DNA from: Entamoeba invadens IP1
Lineage: Eukaryota; Evosea; Mastigamoebida; Endamoebidae
DNA length: 64,000 nt
Reading direction: 5' to 3'
Assembly (NCBI RefSeq): GCF_000330505.1
Contig: NW_004191902.1
Coordinates: forward strand, 126,545-190,544
The notes under the pieces are model-generated. The model ran no database searches and was not told where the DNA came from. It worked only from the letters and a program-made list of their open reading frames with translations. Positions within the stretch are counted from its first letter, which is position 1. Each line of letters starts with the position of its first letter. Below, piece after piece: positions 41,200 to 52,004 of the stretch. The translations under genes were made by a program, and so were the position numbers.

Positions 41200-42581
41200 A
41201 TGAGTGAGGACAACACAGAAAACACGACAAATAACACTAAATGGGGTATCCGTAATGTCGATTTGTACCAGAAGAAGCAGTACAATGCGGAGAAACACGA
41301 TGCTGAGGAGAATGCGGAGGAGGCGATGAATATTCAAAAAGAGCAACTTAAGAACCTCCAAGCCGCCGATTTCTCTGGATTTGGGGACTTTGATGAGATC
41401 TTAAAAACGGTCAAAGAAGCTCCAATAGAGAAGACTGAGGAATACAAATTAAAGAAGTTCAATGAAATGATTAATAAAAAGAATTTGGAGTTGGACGGCA
41501 ATGAAGATGAAAACATTCAAGCGATTCGAGCCGTTTACCCTGATTTCATGAAACGGCTTGAAGCGGCACAAACAGTTACTTTTATGAAGCGAGCAGGGTC
41601 TGGTATAATGAAGAAATTGACTGCCATCAGAGAAGACGCTGAAAAGTGTTTTTTACTGAATGTGTTGAGTGAAGTGTTATGTAAAGGAAATAGTACAGAT
41701 GTTCACCCCTCTTCTGAGGATGCCCAAAAGTTCTTAGAGTGTCTTCAGACATCGCAAAGTTATATAAAAACCATAGGAAACAAGACAATAGAAGCCGTCT
41801 ATAATGGGACTTATAAGGATTTGATACAACAAGAGGAAGAGAATGGAACTCCTATGGAACTTGAGAACCCTAAACTGTCTGAGATGGACATTGAAAATGA
41901 AGACAATGAAAATTCCGACTCCCTTGCAGAAAAGGCATGGAAGAACAAGGCAATGAAATGGAAGAAGAAGAGGCAAATTGGGTCAACGGTGATGACTTTG
42001 ATAGTGATGAAATGAAATTGGAAGAAGAGCTTCTGAAAGAACGCGCCAACGAAGTCCAGCGCCGTAAGATCTTAACTGGGGAGGAAGATGCCAACACGGA
42101 GAAAGCGGTGAAGATAGGTCGAGACGTGAAAAGTGCAAAAGAGCTCCGTGAAGACTCAAAAGCTATTAAAAAGCCACAAGAAGAAGAAAATGAAGAAGAA
42201 AGTGAAGAATCCGAAGAGGAAGAAGTCTTTAGCGAAAATGAAGAAAACAAAGAGGCCGATCGAATGCTCACAAAATTACGAGAAAAGAGAAAACGGATCG
42301 AAGACAGTCGAAAAGAACGGTTAGAAAAACAACGCGAAATCGAAGAAAACGAAGACAATGAGAGAAGACCAGTCGGTAAAGTCATTCAACATGGAAGAGG
42401 CTTCACTAAACAAAGAAAGCCTCAACACGCCCGTTTGAGAATTCGTAAATTGTATGACAGAAAGACTCGTCACGACAACAAAGTCTCAAAGAAATTGGCT
42501 AGACCTGTCGGAGCAAAATACAGTGGAGAAAGAAAAATCGACGATATGGCTATCCACTCAGTCAAACTCAGTAGAGATTAA
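41200..42581 (+). CDS. UTP3: U3 snoRNP/SSU-processome protein UTP3/SAS10, split by a frameshift
   Basis: Nucleolar protein needed for 18S rRNA maturation. The first frame (41200-42015) has the N-terminal WGIRNVDLYQKKQYN, an acidic segment and the Sas10/Utp3/Lcp5 helical domain (about 90-200, AIRAVYPDFMKRL onwards). The second frame, open from about 41910, carries an acidic coiled region (EEEEANWVNGDDFDSDE) and the C-terminal Sas10 domain (GRGFTKQRKPQHARLR, RPVGAKYSGERK). Register changes in the A-run at 41930-41933 (GCAGAAAAGGC). One re-read or missing A gives 460 uninterrupted residues. A sequence error or -1 frameshifting would explain it; both halves are intact and conserved, so pseudogene status is unlikely. 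Confidence 0.82.
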
Positions 42582-43079
42582 GATTTTTGAATTGATTGAA
42601 TTGTTACCATTAATTTTAGTAATAATATAATAGAATTATAATATAAATAAATTACTATATGTATTATTTAATTATAATATATTTATAATATATTTATATT
42701 AATATATTTATAATATATTTATAATATAGTTATAATATATTTATAATACAGTGTGTTACAATTAATTCTTTATATGTATTATTATTTTATGGTTTTTTAA
42801 TAGTTATAACAAATATTTAATTAAAATGACTAGAACATCGAGTCTAACAATGTTTCTTCATCTTTTTGTTTTCACTTTTATATACGTCTAAAATTTTTAT
42901 AAACAAAAATTAAGATATTATTTTCAAATTAAACAGAAAAAAAAGAATAAAAATAAAAATTGTTTTTAATGCGATAGAATAGAAAGAGCTGAGGGACTCA
43001 ACTCTGAAATTTAGAAAATTCACAATTTTCCAAAGAAGGGTTTTCACAAACTGGAAAAAGCTCACCCCAAAACTTTGCG
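42582..43079. other. spacer with AT repeats
   Basis: Includes degenerate tandem ATAATATATTT units at 42672-42748 and, close to ELP1, a slightly purine-rich leader. No frame. Confidence 0.6.
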
Positions 43080-45383
43080 ATGTACCACATTCAAGTGAAT
43101 CAGATTACAAAACAACATATTTCACTTCCCTCGATCTCCGCCATCTCAAATTTAAATACAGATGACGGTGTCATCTATATTTATTCTTCTCCAACAGTTT
43201 ATTCATACAGTACAACTGGTGTTCTTCAACCCCTTCAAATTCCAGATCTCACTGGGGAGGTCAAGGATATAGTGTATAACGCAGATGCAGCGACTTTGTT
43301 ATTAGCCGTTGAAAACGGCATTTTACAGTTTTCGTTGAATAGTAAAAATTCGGAGATGAAATTTGAAGCTAAAAATATCGAAAAAATAAGACTGTCGGCG
43401 GATTGTAATTTTATTATGGTAATTACTAATACAAAAGTTTTTATGTTAACGCCCGATTTTGCGCTGTTAAATAGTACTCCAATGGAAAATATTGTCGACG
43501 CGGAGTTCTCGGCTAATTTACAGTTTGTGACAATTTTACGCAAAAACGAAGTCATTTTCTTGTCGAACGAATTGCACATCAGACACCGAGTCGATTTGGA
43601 AGAATCACAAAGTCTCTCAATCCGACCGTCGTGCGAATTTGCGACTGTTTCTTCGGGAAATAAGGTCCAATTTATTGAGGAAAATTGTAACATTTATAAA
43701 ACGTTTTTGCACGATCAAAATTGTGTGATTCAACGAATGCAGTGGAATTCAACATCAGAACTTTTACTGCAAATCAAGAAAAGAAGTGCCAACAAAGAAG
43801 ACGAAAATGTTATAGAAGTCTCCGGCTATTGTTACGGGAAATTAGTCAGTAAATACACGAAGACCTTTGAAAGCGTTTTGGACGCGTTTTGGGATGAAGT
43901 GGATCCAAATACGTTCCACGTCATCTGCACTTCTCTGGACCACTTCACATTTTGTTTTGTCGAGAAAAAATGTTATTCCGATAACGAAGAAAAGAATGTG
44001 ATTGTCCAGCCATTTTCTGAAACAGAAATTAGTATAACGGACTTGAATAAAGGGATCATGCCACCCCCACTATGTCATGGGAAAATAGAAACAACACTGC
44101 AAGATATGCGGGTAGACGTTATCAAAGGGAAATGTTTGATTAGTGTTATAGATAGTGAAAATGTTATTCAACTTTATTTGTATGAGAATGGAATAACGAG
44201 TTTGTGGAGGAAAAAGTTACCAGTGAAATACCCGACATCGTTTGTGATTTTAGATGAACAAAACGCACTTGTAGTTGACAACTGTGAGGGCAAATTAATG
44301 GTCTGTAACGCTTCGGGAAAAGACGGCGAAATCACTCAACTTGAAAACGCGACGAAAAACGTTTTGGTGAAGGCAAGTGATATTGATTGGCTAACAAAAT
44401 CGTCTGATTTCGTTTATATGAAGTTGAAAGACAACAGAATGGTACGAACATCGTTTTGTCTTGACACGATAGAAATAGCCGAAGATATGAAAATAGATGG
44501 AAAATGTGAAGCTTTCGAGATCAAGTCCGTCAAATCCCACGACGAATTATACTATTTAAAGAACCATAAATTCTTTCATAATCTCACCCTGCTTGCCGAG
44601 AAAGTGAATTCATTCATCGTTCGTGGCGATTACGTGTATTACACCACTCTCGACCACAGACTTTTCGCTTCAAATGTACTCAACAAAACGATCTACAATC
44701 GCGCGACCGAAAGAGGGAGTGTCATCGTCGGGTTCTTAGAGAAAGACACCAAATTGATTCTTCAAATGCCACGTGGTAATTTAGAAGTGATTCATCCACG
44801 TGGCGTTGTGTTGGACATAGTCATTAGTTTATTTGCAAGGAAGGGGTATGCTGAGATGTTTGAAGTGATTCGTCGCAATAAAGTGAATTATAATTTTATA
44901 AGGAATTATAATACAAAACAAATAGTTGAAGATGTCCCATTGATAGTGACACCAGAAGTCAAGTCTGAGAATGTGAATGCGTTTTTGTTGTCACTTGAGA
45001 ACGGAGTCTTAGGAGAACCATATTCGTTTTACTTGAAAGAAGACACAGAAGAGCACACGGAAGAGACTCGACAGATCGCTCTTGCTGTACGTCACTACTT
45101 AAGTGAGATCCATTACCCAGAAGCGTTTGTTAAGACGTATTTGGCGACGTTCTTGTTACTGCAACCAGTCGATTTTGCAGAGGTGTTAGTTCACTTATTT
45201 AACTTCAATGAAGAGGGAAAGAAAGACGGAATAGTCTATCTCGGCACTTTCTTCCCTATTAACGCTATTTTTAAATCCGCTTTATTAACAAAATCAAAGA
45301 AAATTGCAAAGTTTGTGATATCGTATTCTTCACTCGATCCAAAGGAATATGAGGAGCAGATTAATGCTCTCGAATTCGAATAA
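43080..45383 (+). CDS. ELP1: Elongator subunit 1 (IKI3), short form
   Basis: Scaffold of the Elongator complex that modifies wobble uridines in tRNA anticodons. 767 residues against about 1330 in yeast and human. The two WD40 propellers occupy about 1-590: beta-rich repeats, with FWDEVDPNTFHVIC and NKGIMPPPLCHGKIE matching the family. The first helices of the TPR-like region follow: HPRGVVLDIVISLFARKGYA, IRRNKVNYNFIRNYN, and it ends LDPKEYEEQINALEFE, aligning with the DPKEY point near residue 880-890 of the human protein. The remaining C-terminal TPR and dimerisation part (about 440 residues) is absent; no coding exon was seen downstream in 660 bp. Assembly as a dimer would need another solution. 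Confidence 0.85.
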   Translation: MYHIQVNQITKQHISLPSISAISNLNTDDGVIYIYSSPTVYSYSTTGVLQPLQIPDLTGEVKDIVYNADAATLLLAVENGILQFSLNSKNSEMKFEAKNIEKIRLSADCNFIMVITNTKVFMLTPDFALLNSTPMENIVDAEFSANLQFVTILRKNEVIFLSNELHIRHRVDLEESQSLSIRPSCEFATVSSGNKVQFIEENCNIYKTFLHDQNCVIQRMQWNSTSELLLQIKKRSANKEDENVIEVSGYCYGKLVSKYTKTFESVLDAFWDEVDPNTFHVICTSLDHFTFCFVEKKCYSDNEEKNVIVQPFSETEISITDLNKGIMPPPLCHGKIETTLQDMRVDVIKGKCLISVIDSENVIQLYLYENGITSLWRKKLPVKYPTSFVILDEQNALVVDNCEGKLMVCNASGKDGEITQLENATKNVLVKASDIDWLTKSSDFVYMKLKDNRMVRTSFCLDTIEIAEDMKIDGKCEAFEIKSVKSHDELYYLKNHKFFHNLTLLAEKVNSFIVRGDYVYYTTLDHRLFASNVLNKTIYNRATERGSVIVGFLEKDTKLILQMPRGNLEVIHPRGVVLDIVISLFARKGYAEMFEVIRRNKVNYNFIRNYNTKQIVEDVPLIVTPEVKSENVNAFLLSLENGVLGEPYSFYLKEDTEEHTEETRQIALAVRHYLSEIHYPEAFVKTYLATFLLLQPVDFAEVLVHLFNFNEEGKKDGIVYLGTFFPINAIFKSALLTKSKKIAKFVISYSSLDPKEYEEQINALEFE

Positions 45384-46047
45384 GTTAGTGGTTGTGACAT
45401 TTTCTATTGGTATGATTTAAAATACTATATTTTTTTAGTTTCGTGGTGTGGAATTGTAAAGAATTGAAGTATTAAATGAAAACCATTGTTAGTGGTTTTG
45501 ATAATACTATTACAAAACAAAACGATTTTTTATTAATAATTAATCATAATTAATAGTTTATTAAAATATGGGGAAATAAGTTATTATTAAGTTTGACGTC
45601 TAAAACGTCCGTTTTTTAAATAGTTAAAAAACTAGTAAATAATAGGTTAATTATTTATAAATTATTGTTATAAAGTTTTTGACGTTTGCGATTCAGTTTA
45701 ATTAAGAAATAATACGAATTGGTTTAAATTAACGTATTTTATTAAATTAACGAATATATTATTCAAAAAATAAAAATCCATTCCACAATTAAACTAAAAA
45801 CTATACTATTATTTAAAAACAATAAAAATTTGATAATTTTAAAACAAATATAATAAAAATACTCGTTAAAATAAACAATTGTTGAAGATATAATATACAT
45901 ATAGTAAATAAATAGTACTTAAAGAATGCAGAAAATGGGACCAGTATTTTGGAAAAGGAAAAAATTGAGAGAAAATGAGGGTTTTTGTCGAAAAGAGAGG
46001 GGTATATAAAAATAGAATATTAAGTTTCAAAGTCAAAATCGTGACGA
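45384..46047. other. AT-rich spacer
   Basis: Searched for missing ELP1 exons; none seen. The last 120 bases are purine-rich and hold the TATA box of the BET gene. Confidence 0.55.
46002..46010 (+). promoter_or_regulatory. TATA box (GTATATAAA)
   Basis: 37 bases upstream of the ATG at 46048, supporting that upstream exon as the true start of the BET gene. The same GGGTATATAAA string occurs before the surface-protein gene. Confidence 0.65.
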
Positions 46048-47349
46048 ATGGAAAGCTATGTGAATTTGGATCAGTCTCTATTCCTTCTTCGTGAAGATGG
46101 AAATTCGCTTGATTGGGATGATGAAACAGTCTGTCTTAAGCGTTTAAGTATATCAGATTCCAGAAGTCAGAAGAAGCGTGTTGAGTTTGTTGAAAGACTT
46201 TCATTGCAATAACAAATCATTAGAAAGGATAAACCCACCGAAATAATAAGAATATAATAAATGATACTATAATTATAGTATATACCATCAATACTATAAT
46301 ATATTATATTGATACTATAATATTTTTCTATTTCATCAATTACATATATACTATAATTAATATTATAAATACAAGAACAACTGTTCATCTTTAGAAAAAG
46401 CGAGTTACTTCCGACTCTTTCACAACCTCCAGTGACCAACAAAACTCCCATGAAACCATTACTGTCATTAAAAATTAGTGGGTCGAAAGGTTCGGAATGT
46501 TCTAGTCCACGAGTTGAAGTGATGTCACAACAAGAGTTAGTGAAGTGTAAAGACATTAATAGGAAGTTGATGTCTCAAGATGAAGGAGTTGCGTTTAATA
46601 CCCCCGTCGATCCCGTTGCACTACGCGTCCCGACATACCCCACCGTCATAAAATATCCCATGGATTTGGGGACCATCAAAAGGAAGTTAGGCGATAAGAA
46701 ATACACAACAAAGGACGAATTCTATATGGACGTCATATTGACGTTCCAAGACGCAATCTACTTTAACCACCCGGAGAGTGAAGTCCACCATTGGGCCGTG
46801 AAACTTGAAGGACTCTTCTTGAAGTTGTGGACGACTGCGTTTGGCGCGACAAAACCGACTGCGGTTGATCCAAGACTCCCCATCGCACTGAGTCAAACTG
46901 TTGGGACTGCTCCCCTTGAACCATTAACACCGTTATATTCTTTGTTGAATCCGAGTGAGACGGGGATCGAGAAAAATAAGGCGAAGACGAAGAAAAGCTC
47001 GAAAAGGGGGGAGAAGATATTCACCGACGCCGAGTTACAGAAATTGAAATGCGATTTGAAAACAATAGAAAAAGACAAGGAGAAGATGCGCAGAGTCTTC
47101 GAGATCATTCGCGTCGATCGAAAGGGGAAGGCAGAAGTTTCTATTAGTCTGAAAAGTTGCACAAACGAACAGCTGAAGGAGCTGCAAGAGGTCGTCGGTC
47201 TGAAAAGTGATGGGAACAAAAAGGTCGAGGAGGAACTTGAGAAGTTGACGGGCACACAAAGCATTGGAAAGCCACAAAAGGCTATGGACTCTGAGAGTGA
47301 AAGCGAGTTATCGTCGTCTTGTTCTGCTGATTCTCCAAAGTCTAATTGA
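46048..47349 (+). CDS. BET-type bromodomain protein (one bromodomain plus ET domain)
   Basis: Chromatin reader binding acetylated histone tails. Coding is 46048-46184 joined to 46395-47349 (210-nt intron, GTTTGTT donor, TTTAG acceptor), 363 residues. Exon 1 begins MESYVNLDQSLF; splicing completes GA+A to Glu and continues KSELLPTLSQPPVTNK into the previously open frame. The bromodomain (about 105-205) has FNTPVDPVALRVPTYPTVIK, YPMDLGTIKRKL, and acetyl-lysine Asn in YFNHPESEV. A basic linker leads to an ET domain (FTDAELQKLKCDL, then AEVSISLKSCTNEQL), then an acidic Ser-rich tail. Animal BETs have two bromodomains; one is common in protists. Converges on RFT1. Confidence 0.88.
46185..46394 (+). 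other. intron of the BET gene
   Basis: GTTTGTTG donor and CATCTTTAG acceptor. Without splicing, exon 1 reads through to a stop at 46212 as a 54-codon frame. The intron contains TA-rich ACTATAATATA repeats. Confidence 0.85.
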
Positions 47350-47529
47350 TGTATTGTTTTATAGTAACTGAATTAAGAGTTTTGTGACACTTTATAACAC
47401 AAAGAGAGCTTTTTGTGAATTCAGAGAAACACGTCACGCATGGACTACTCCTTTTCTTAAAGTCTGGAAAGAAAGAGCGCAACACCATAAAACTCTGATG
47501 TGGTGAAACCTAATAAATTAAAAGGGAAT

Positions 47530-49017
47530 TCACTTCTGGTCTTTTGGTGCGTTTTTGTCGTTCCAGAACTTGACTAACGTTGCGACAAATGGCTTGTCAC
47601 AGATAACAATCGCGAGGATTTGTAACAGTCCAAGACATCCGCCAATGAACAGACAGAGGGTTGGACTGAATATGAATCGCATTGAAACAAAGACATTCGT
47701 TGTGAAGATCATAATGAATGAGACGAGTGTCCCAAACGACGGTAACACGTTTTTCAGACAAAGAGCTCCGAAATTCAAGTAAATGTTGTAATGGGAATAC
47801 ACCGTTCTCATCGCCATCGCAGAGATGTTTGCAAGTAACAATCCAACGACACCAAACAATTTAGAGAAGGCAATACAACACACGACATATCCCCCCGAGA
47901 ACACAAACATGAAATTGTTTGCTTGAGACAACTGTTCGTCCGATGCGGTAGCTTGGAAAAACGATTCGGAAATCCCATTCAACCCAATTGCCGCTATCCC
48001 AATGAACGCGATGACCATCAATTTCCAGCTATTTGTGTACTCCTCGTTGTTATACAAAAACTCGAGCATCGGCTTTGAGTACGTTGGGCCGAAGACTAAC
48101 ACAAACAACATTAAATGCACGAGGATTTTCATCATCGAATAGAACGCATTCAACACCTCCCCCTTGTCCATCCGCATCTTTGAAAACAACGAGAAACTCA
48201 CTTCTTCGATGGGCAAGAATAAGAAGCGGACTATAAGAGAAGAAATGTTGGATATGACGGAGAAGACGCCTTGCGTGCTCAAATTGGTTGTCACAACAAG
48301 TACCGCTTTCTCTCCTTCTTGCAACAAGAATTTTTGGATGGTCTGCCGCCCAAACAAATTAATGCAGTCTTTGTGCTCCTTCAAGCTCTTCCACCCCAAC
48401 ACACTCAAATCGATTTTGGGCAGCTTAATGATGAAGAAATACGTGATGAACACCAACACCGAATTTAAGACGAAGAGTGACGGTTGGATGAGTAGCGCGT
48501 ACTGTGGGTACATCGGAATGAGAATTGCTTGTAACACGTTTCTGAGTAAAATTGAAGGAAGCTCCGCATAGAGTCTAAAGATGTGTTGTTGCGTGAGTAA
48601 CATGTACACCAAATATGGTTCTTGTATCAGCTCCAAGAAGAGTCCGAATGAGTGAATGACATATGACGTCAAGGCATATTCCATGGGTGGAGCTTGTGAA
48701 TAGATCAATGGGAGTGCTATCATGTTGATAAGTAGCCCAACGGGAATTGTTATTAGAGAAAATGAAACCCCCTTTGAAAGGTCATCGGTGTGTTTCCGCA
48801 TGATCGTTCGGCGCGAGAATTCACGCGAAAGGAAGTACACGACATTCATCAAAAGTTGGAGATGAATGTGGAAGAAACCGGTAACCTCTTCACTGACAGA
48901 ACGAATGACTATCACGTTGGAAATAAACGTGATTGTTCGTTGAAGTAATTGAAATAAGACAGAGGACGCAATCCCTCGCAAAGCTCCACCAATGGTTTGT
49001 GTTGTTGGGGCTGACAT
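47530..49017 (-). CDS. RFT1: RFT1, ER lipid-linked oligosaccharide translocation protein
   Basis: Multi-pass ER protein of the MOP/MATE-like superfamily, required for placing Man5GlcNAc2-PP-dolichol on the lumenal side for N-glycosylation (direct flippase role is disputed). 495 residues with 12-14 hydrophobic helices. The N-terminal signature ASSVLFQLLQRTITFISN, VIRSVSEE, SREFSRRTIMRK and the conserved loop near EEGEKAVLVV are visible; later FMFVFSGGYVVCC and a polar tail NDKNAPKDQK. Single exon, clear ATG at 49017. It converges on the BET gene with 180 bp between them. Confidence 0.92.
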   Translation of the reverse strand: MSAPTTQTIGGALRGIASSVLFQLLQRTITFISNVIVIRSVSEEVTGFFHIHLQLLMNVVYFLSREFSRRTIMRKHTDDLSKGVSFSLITIPVGLLINMIALPLIYSQAPPMEYALTSYVIHSFGLFLELIQEPYLVYMLLTQQHIFRLYAELPSILLRNVLQAILIPMYPQYALLIQPSLFVLNSVLVFITYFFIIKLPKIDLSVLGWKSLKEHKDCINLFGRQTIQKFLLQEGEKAVLVVTTNLSTQGVFSVISNISSLIVRFLFLPIEEVSFSLFSKMRMDKGEVLNAFYSMMKILVHLMLFVLVFGPTYSKPMLEFLYNNEEYTNSWKLMVIAFIGIAAIGLNGISESFFQATASDEQLSQANNFMFVFSGGYVVCCIAFSKLFGVVGLLLANISAMAMRTVYSHYNIYLNFGALCLKNVLPSFGTLVSFIMIFTTNVFVSMRFIFSPTLCLFIGGCLGLLQILAIVICDKPFVATLVKFWNDKNAPKDQK

Positions 49018-50315
49018 GTGTTTTTTCAGTGGTGAGGTCTTATTAATCGAATTATTCCAGTTTGTAAAATCATTAAAAATGACATATTATTTATTAATAG
49101 TAATTTTACTACACAATAAGAACACAATAAAACAATGAAATAATTTTTTTAACCATACTGTTTGTGTAATTTGAATAGCATTCATTTGTATAACTATTTT
49201 TGTATTGTAATTTTTATGATTTATTATAATTTGTTCAATAATGTATAATATAATTTTATAATAGCATAAGAATTATTTTCACTAAAAATATGAAACTATG
49301 TTAAATGCAATTGTTACTGGTTTGGAGAACATATCAAACAGTGATTATGAAAAGTTGTATTGCAATCTCGGAATCACATTTCTTGAGTAGAAGTGTAAAA
49401 TGAACATTAAATGAAACGAAGATTCAATTAACAAAATTTCCAACAAAAAACGCCAAAGACGATGAAATACTAAAATAAAACAATATATCATTTCAAAGAA
49501 ATAACATTTGTTTCTTTGATGAAAAAAACAAACATGAAATTAAGAAAATGAATCAAAATCAACAAAAAATGATCAAATCAGAAATTTTTGTCATTTTAAA
49601 AAGAACTAATAGAAAACCAAGAAACTGTATTAAAGCGCAAACACATCACACTTGCAGAATAAAAATGGTCTTTAAAAAATGACAGGAAAAGAAGATTGCA
49701 AGTGTTTGAGTTAGACAAAGACAACTTGCTAGTACATCTTTGTTTTTAGTTTAAAATTTATGAACATAAGCGATTTGTTCTTATTAATAAAAGACACCAA
49801 TCACTACAAATTTAGTGGTTTGTTCACTGGAAATATTAATTAAGTTCACAAATATCTCAACAATGGCAGGTCTTACATCTTATCATCAGTGAGAAATTGG
49901 ATTTTAAATTAAAAAAAAAATTTAATTAAATCTTGGGTTTTTAACCATCTATAGAAAATTTTCAAAAAAAAACATTGATTGTTATTAAGAAATTATATGT
50001 ATAGTTAATTTTCTCCATCGTTAATTAAAAATTTGACTTTAATTTGGGGTTTATCAAAAGTAATAATTCAAATATTTAATTGATTAAAATAGCCATTTAT
50101 TTATTAAAAAAGTTGGTGTTTGAAATACTTATTTCTGTTTGTGCTTTCAATGTCATACAAAACATAGCACCCAATTTATAAATAAATTGTATAAATTGAA
50201 TAAACTTGATTTAAATAACTCTAATAAGAAAAGTAATCAAATAATATAAATAAATTGGATATTACTATTTTATAGTAAAATTATTAATTTTTATTTTATT
50301 AAATTCAAAACATAC
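49018..50315. other. 1.3-kb spacer
   Basis: AT-rich. A 30-codon frame at 49298-49390 (MLNAIVTGLENISNSDYEK and onwards) reads like coding sequence but stops at once, perhaps a remnant. The stretch 49.4-49.7 kb is A-rich with weak inverted ACTTGCA motifs. Nothing firm. Confidence 0.45.
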
Positions 50316-50519
50316 AGATGTGGTACTATGGTTTCGACCAGGACCATGGTTTCGACTAATAATTAATAATATTTATACCATTATTAAAATTAAAATTAAA
50401 AAGTTATATTTGGACTATTTTTTAAAAATAAATATAGAAACTCGTTCATTACTATTTAAATAGTATTTAAATAATAAGTCGAAACCTTGGTACTCGTCGA
50501 AACTTTAGTCCCACATCTG
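50316..50519. mobile_element. 204-bp MITE with paired GGTTTCGAC motifs
   Basis: Ends CAGATGTGG...CCACATCTG with TA at 50314-50315 and 50520-50521. Each inverted repeat (about 45 bases, some mismatches) carries GTTTCGAC twice, about 19 bases apart, the kind of subterminal repeat that transposases bind. Inner sequence is AT-rich and non-coding. Confidence 0.8.
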
Positions 50520-50914
50520 TACCAATTGTAATTTATTTTTGTTATATAAATTATAATTCGAAATCAATAATTTATAGTTCAAGAATTTGACCTTTTGTTT
50601 ATTCTTCGAATTTCTTCTTATATAGAAAAATTCGTTTTCCATAAAAAGACTAAAACCAAAAATAATACAGAAAAAATAGAAGAATAGTATTATAGTATAT
50701 CCAATAGTAAAAATATGGTTTAATGACTAGTTTATTCGGTTTTAATTTCCAAAGAAAAATTTCACCTTTATTTGTAGTTTTCCCGTTATTTAACAGTTGA
50801 TTAGTATGATTTATTCGATAATTTTGTAGTGCAACAATTTTGAATTAAACGATGTTTTTATTAAAATAGAAGTGGGTATATAAATAATACGAAAAAACGC
50901 GAAAATCAATTCAC
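50520..50914. other. AT-rich promoter-side spacer
   Basis: Between the MITE and the surface-protein gene. It holds the TATA box; otherwise no structure. Confidence 0.5.
50876..50884 (+). promoter_or_regulatory. TATA box (GTATATAAA)
   Basis: 30 bases before the ATG at 50915; identical core to that of the BET gene. Confidence 0.65.
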
Positions 50915-51868
50915 ATGCTTCTGTTGTTTTGTATGATAATTGCAACACTTGCAGAAGACGAACCTTGTTATTATCTTATAACTACAACTGCTGCAAATAT
51001 ATATGGAGACAATCGTATCACATACACTGGTGTATGTAGTACTGTAGAAACTACACATCAATACTACAAAAAGGTTGATGGAAAATATACCATAGGAAAG
51101 GACGAAGCCAATTTGTATCCTGGAGTGGGTGTAGGTGGTGATGGAGCTTACCATGCAACGATGTACATCTATCCGATGGATGATCCCATAGAACTGTACA
51201 TTTATGATAACAGTAATGATCCAGACTTGTTTGGAAAGGAATTGGGGTATTACTATTTCCTTCTTCAACCTGATGGAGAGAAGTTTGAGAACTTAGACAA
51301 GAATGTGAGCTTTCACGTCCAAGCCTTCCAAGGCAAACAGACTGGTCTTAAAATCTATTCTGGCGTCGATGGGTATAAAGTTCCTATTAATATTATATAT
51401 GAACCATTCTTATCTAATGGTTTAATTACTAACAAAGGAATCTTCTTTGCAAGTAATGAATACAAAGCTGATGATCCAAATCGAAATGTAGCACAACACA
51501 ATAAATTCAATTTAATTTACAACGCTCCGCCAACCGGTGAGACATTTTCCTTCTCTAAATACACAAGTTCAATATTCTGTTATGATTCAGATGAAGGCGA
51601 CTGCGCTATCGAGTCGATCGAATTCCCGGAACCTCTCGACTTTTCAACAGCAACTAAAACTAACTTACAAAACAACAAATACCAAAGCAAACCAGTCTTT
51701 AAAGAGTATTATAAGACTCAAGGAAAGTATTACACTTTATTTATTCAAGGAACAGAAGTCTATATCAAAAATTATGATAAACAAGACAGTGAAACAAGTA
51801 AAAATATTGATGGCTGTCTCATGAATACTCTCTTGGCTCTACTCTTAGCTGTCTTCTTTATGTTTTAA
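50915..51868 (+). CDS. secreted, probably GPI-anchored surface protein
   Basis: 317 residues. Residues 1-13 are a signal peptide (MLLLFCMIIATLA, cut before EDEP). The body is Tyr/Asp/Asn-rich and beta-predicted, with few cysteines (about four) and one or two N-glycosylation sites. The C-terminus ends with a small-residue site (NIDGC) and a hydrophobic tail LMNTLLALLLAVFFMF without a cytosolic part, the pattern of a GPI attachment signal. No domain recognised. Entamoeba-specific surface or cyst-stage proteins often look like this. Strong TATA box; single exon. Confidence 0.65.
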   Translation: MLLLFCMIIATLAEDEPCYYLITTTAANIYGDNRITYTGVCSTVETTHQYYKKVDGKYTIGKDEANLYPGVGVGGDGAYHATMYIYPMDDPIELYIYDNSNDPDLFGKELGYYYFLLQPDGEKFENLDKNVSFHVQAFQGKQTGLKIYSGVDGYKVPINIIYEPFLSNGLITNKGIFFASNEYKADDPNRNVAQHNKFNLIYNAPPTGETFSFSKYTSSIFCYDSDEGDCAIESIEFPEPLDFSTATKTNLQNNKYQSKPVFKEYYKTQGKYYTLFIQGTEVYIKNYDKQDSETSKNIDGCLMNTLLALLLAVFFMF

Positions 51869-52004
51869 TTGATTACCTTCCTCCTTTCGTTAACTAGTTG
51901 TTTATAATTAAATTAACTATTCATATAGTTTTACTGCAAATAAAAGGTTTATTATAAAATAATAATAATAATAATAAATATCTTTTTTATTATAAAATTC
52001 TATA

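Noticed and set aside
45384..46047. Missing C-terminal exons of ELP1
   Set aside because: No GTTTGT donor near the stop and no coding-like frame in the following 660 bp.
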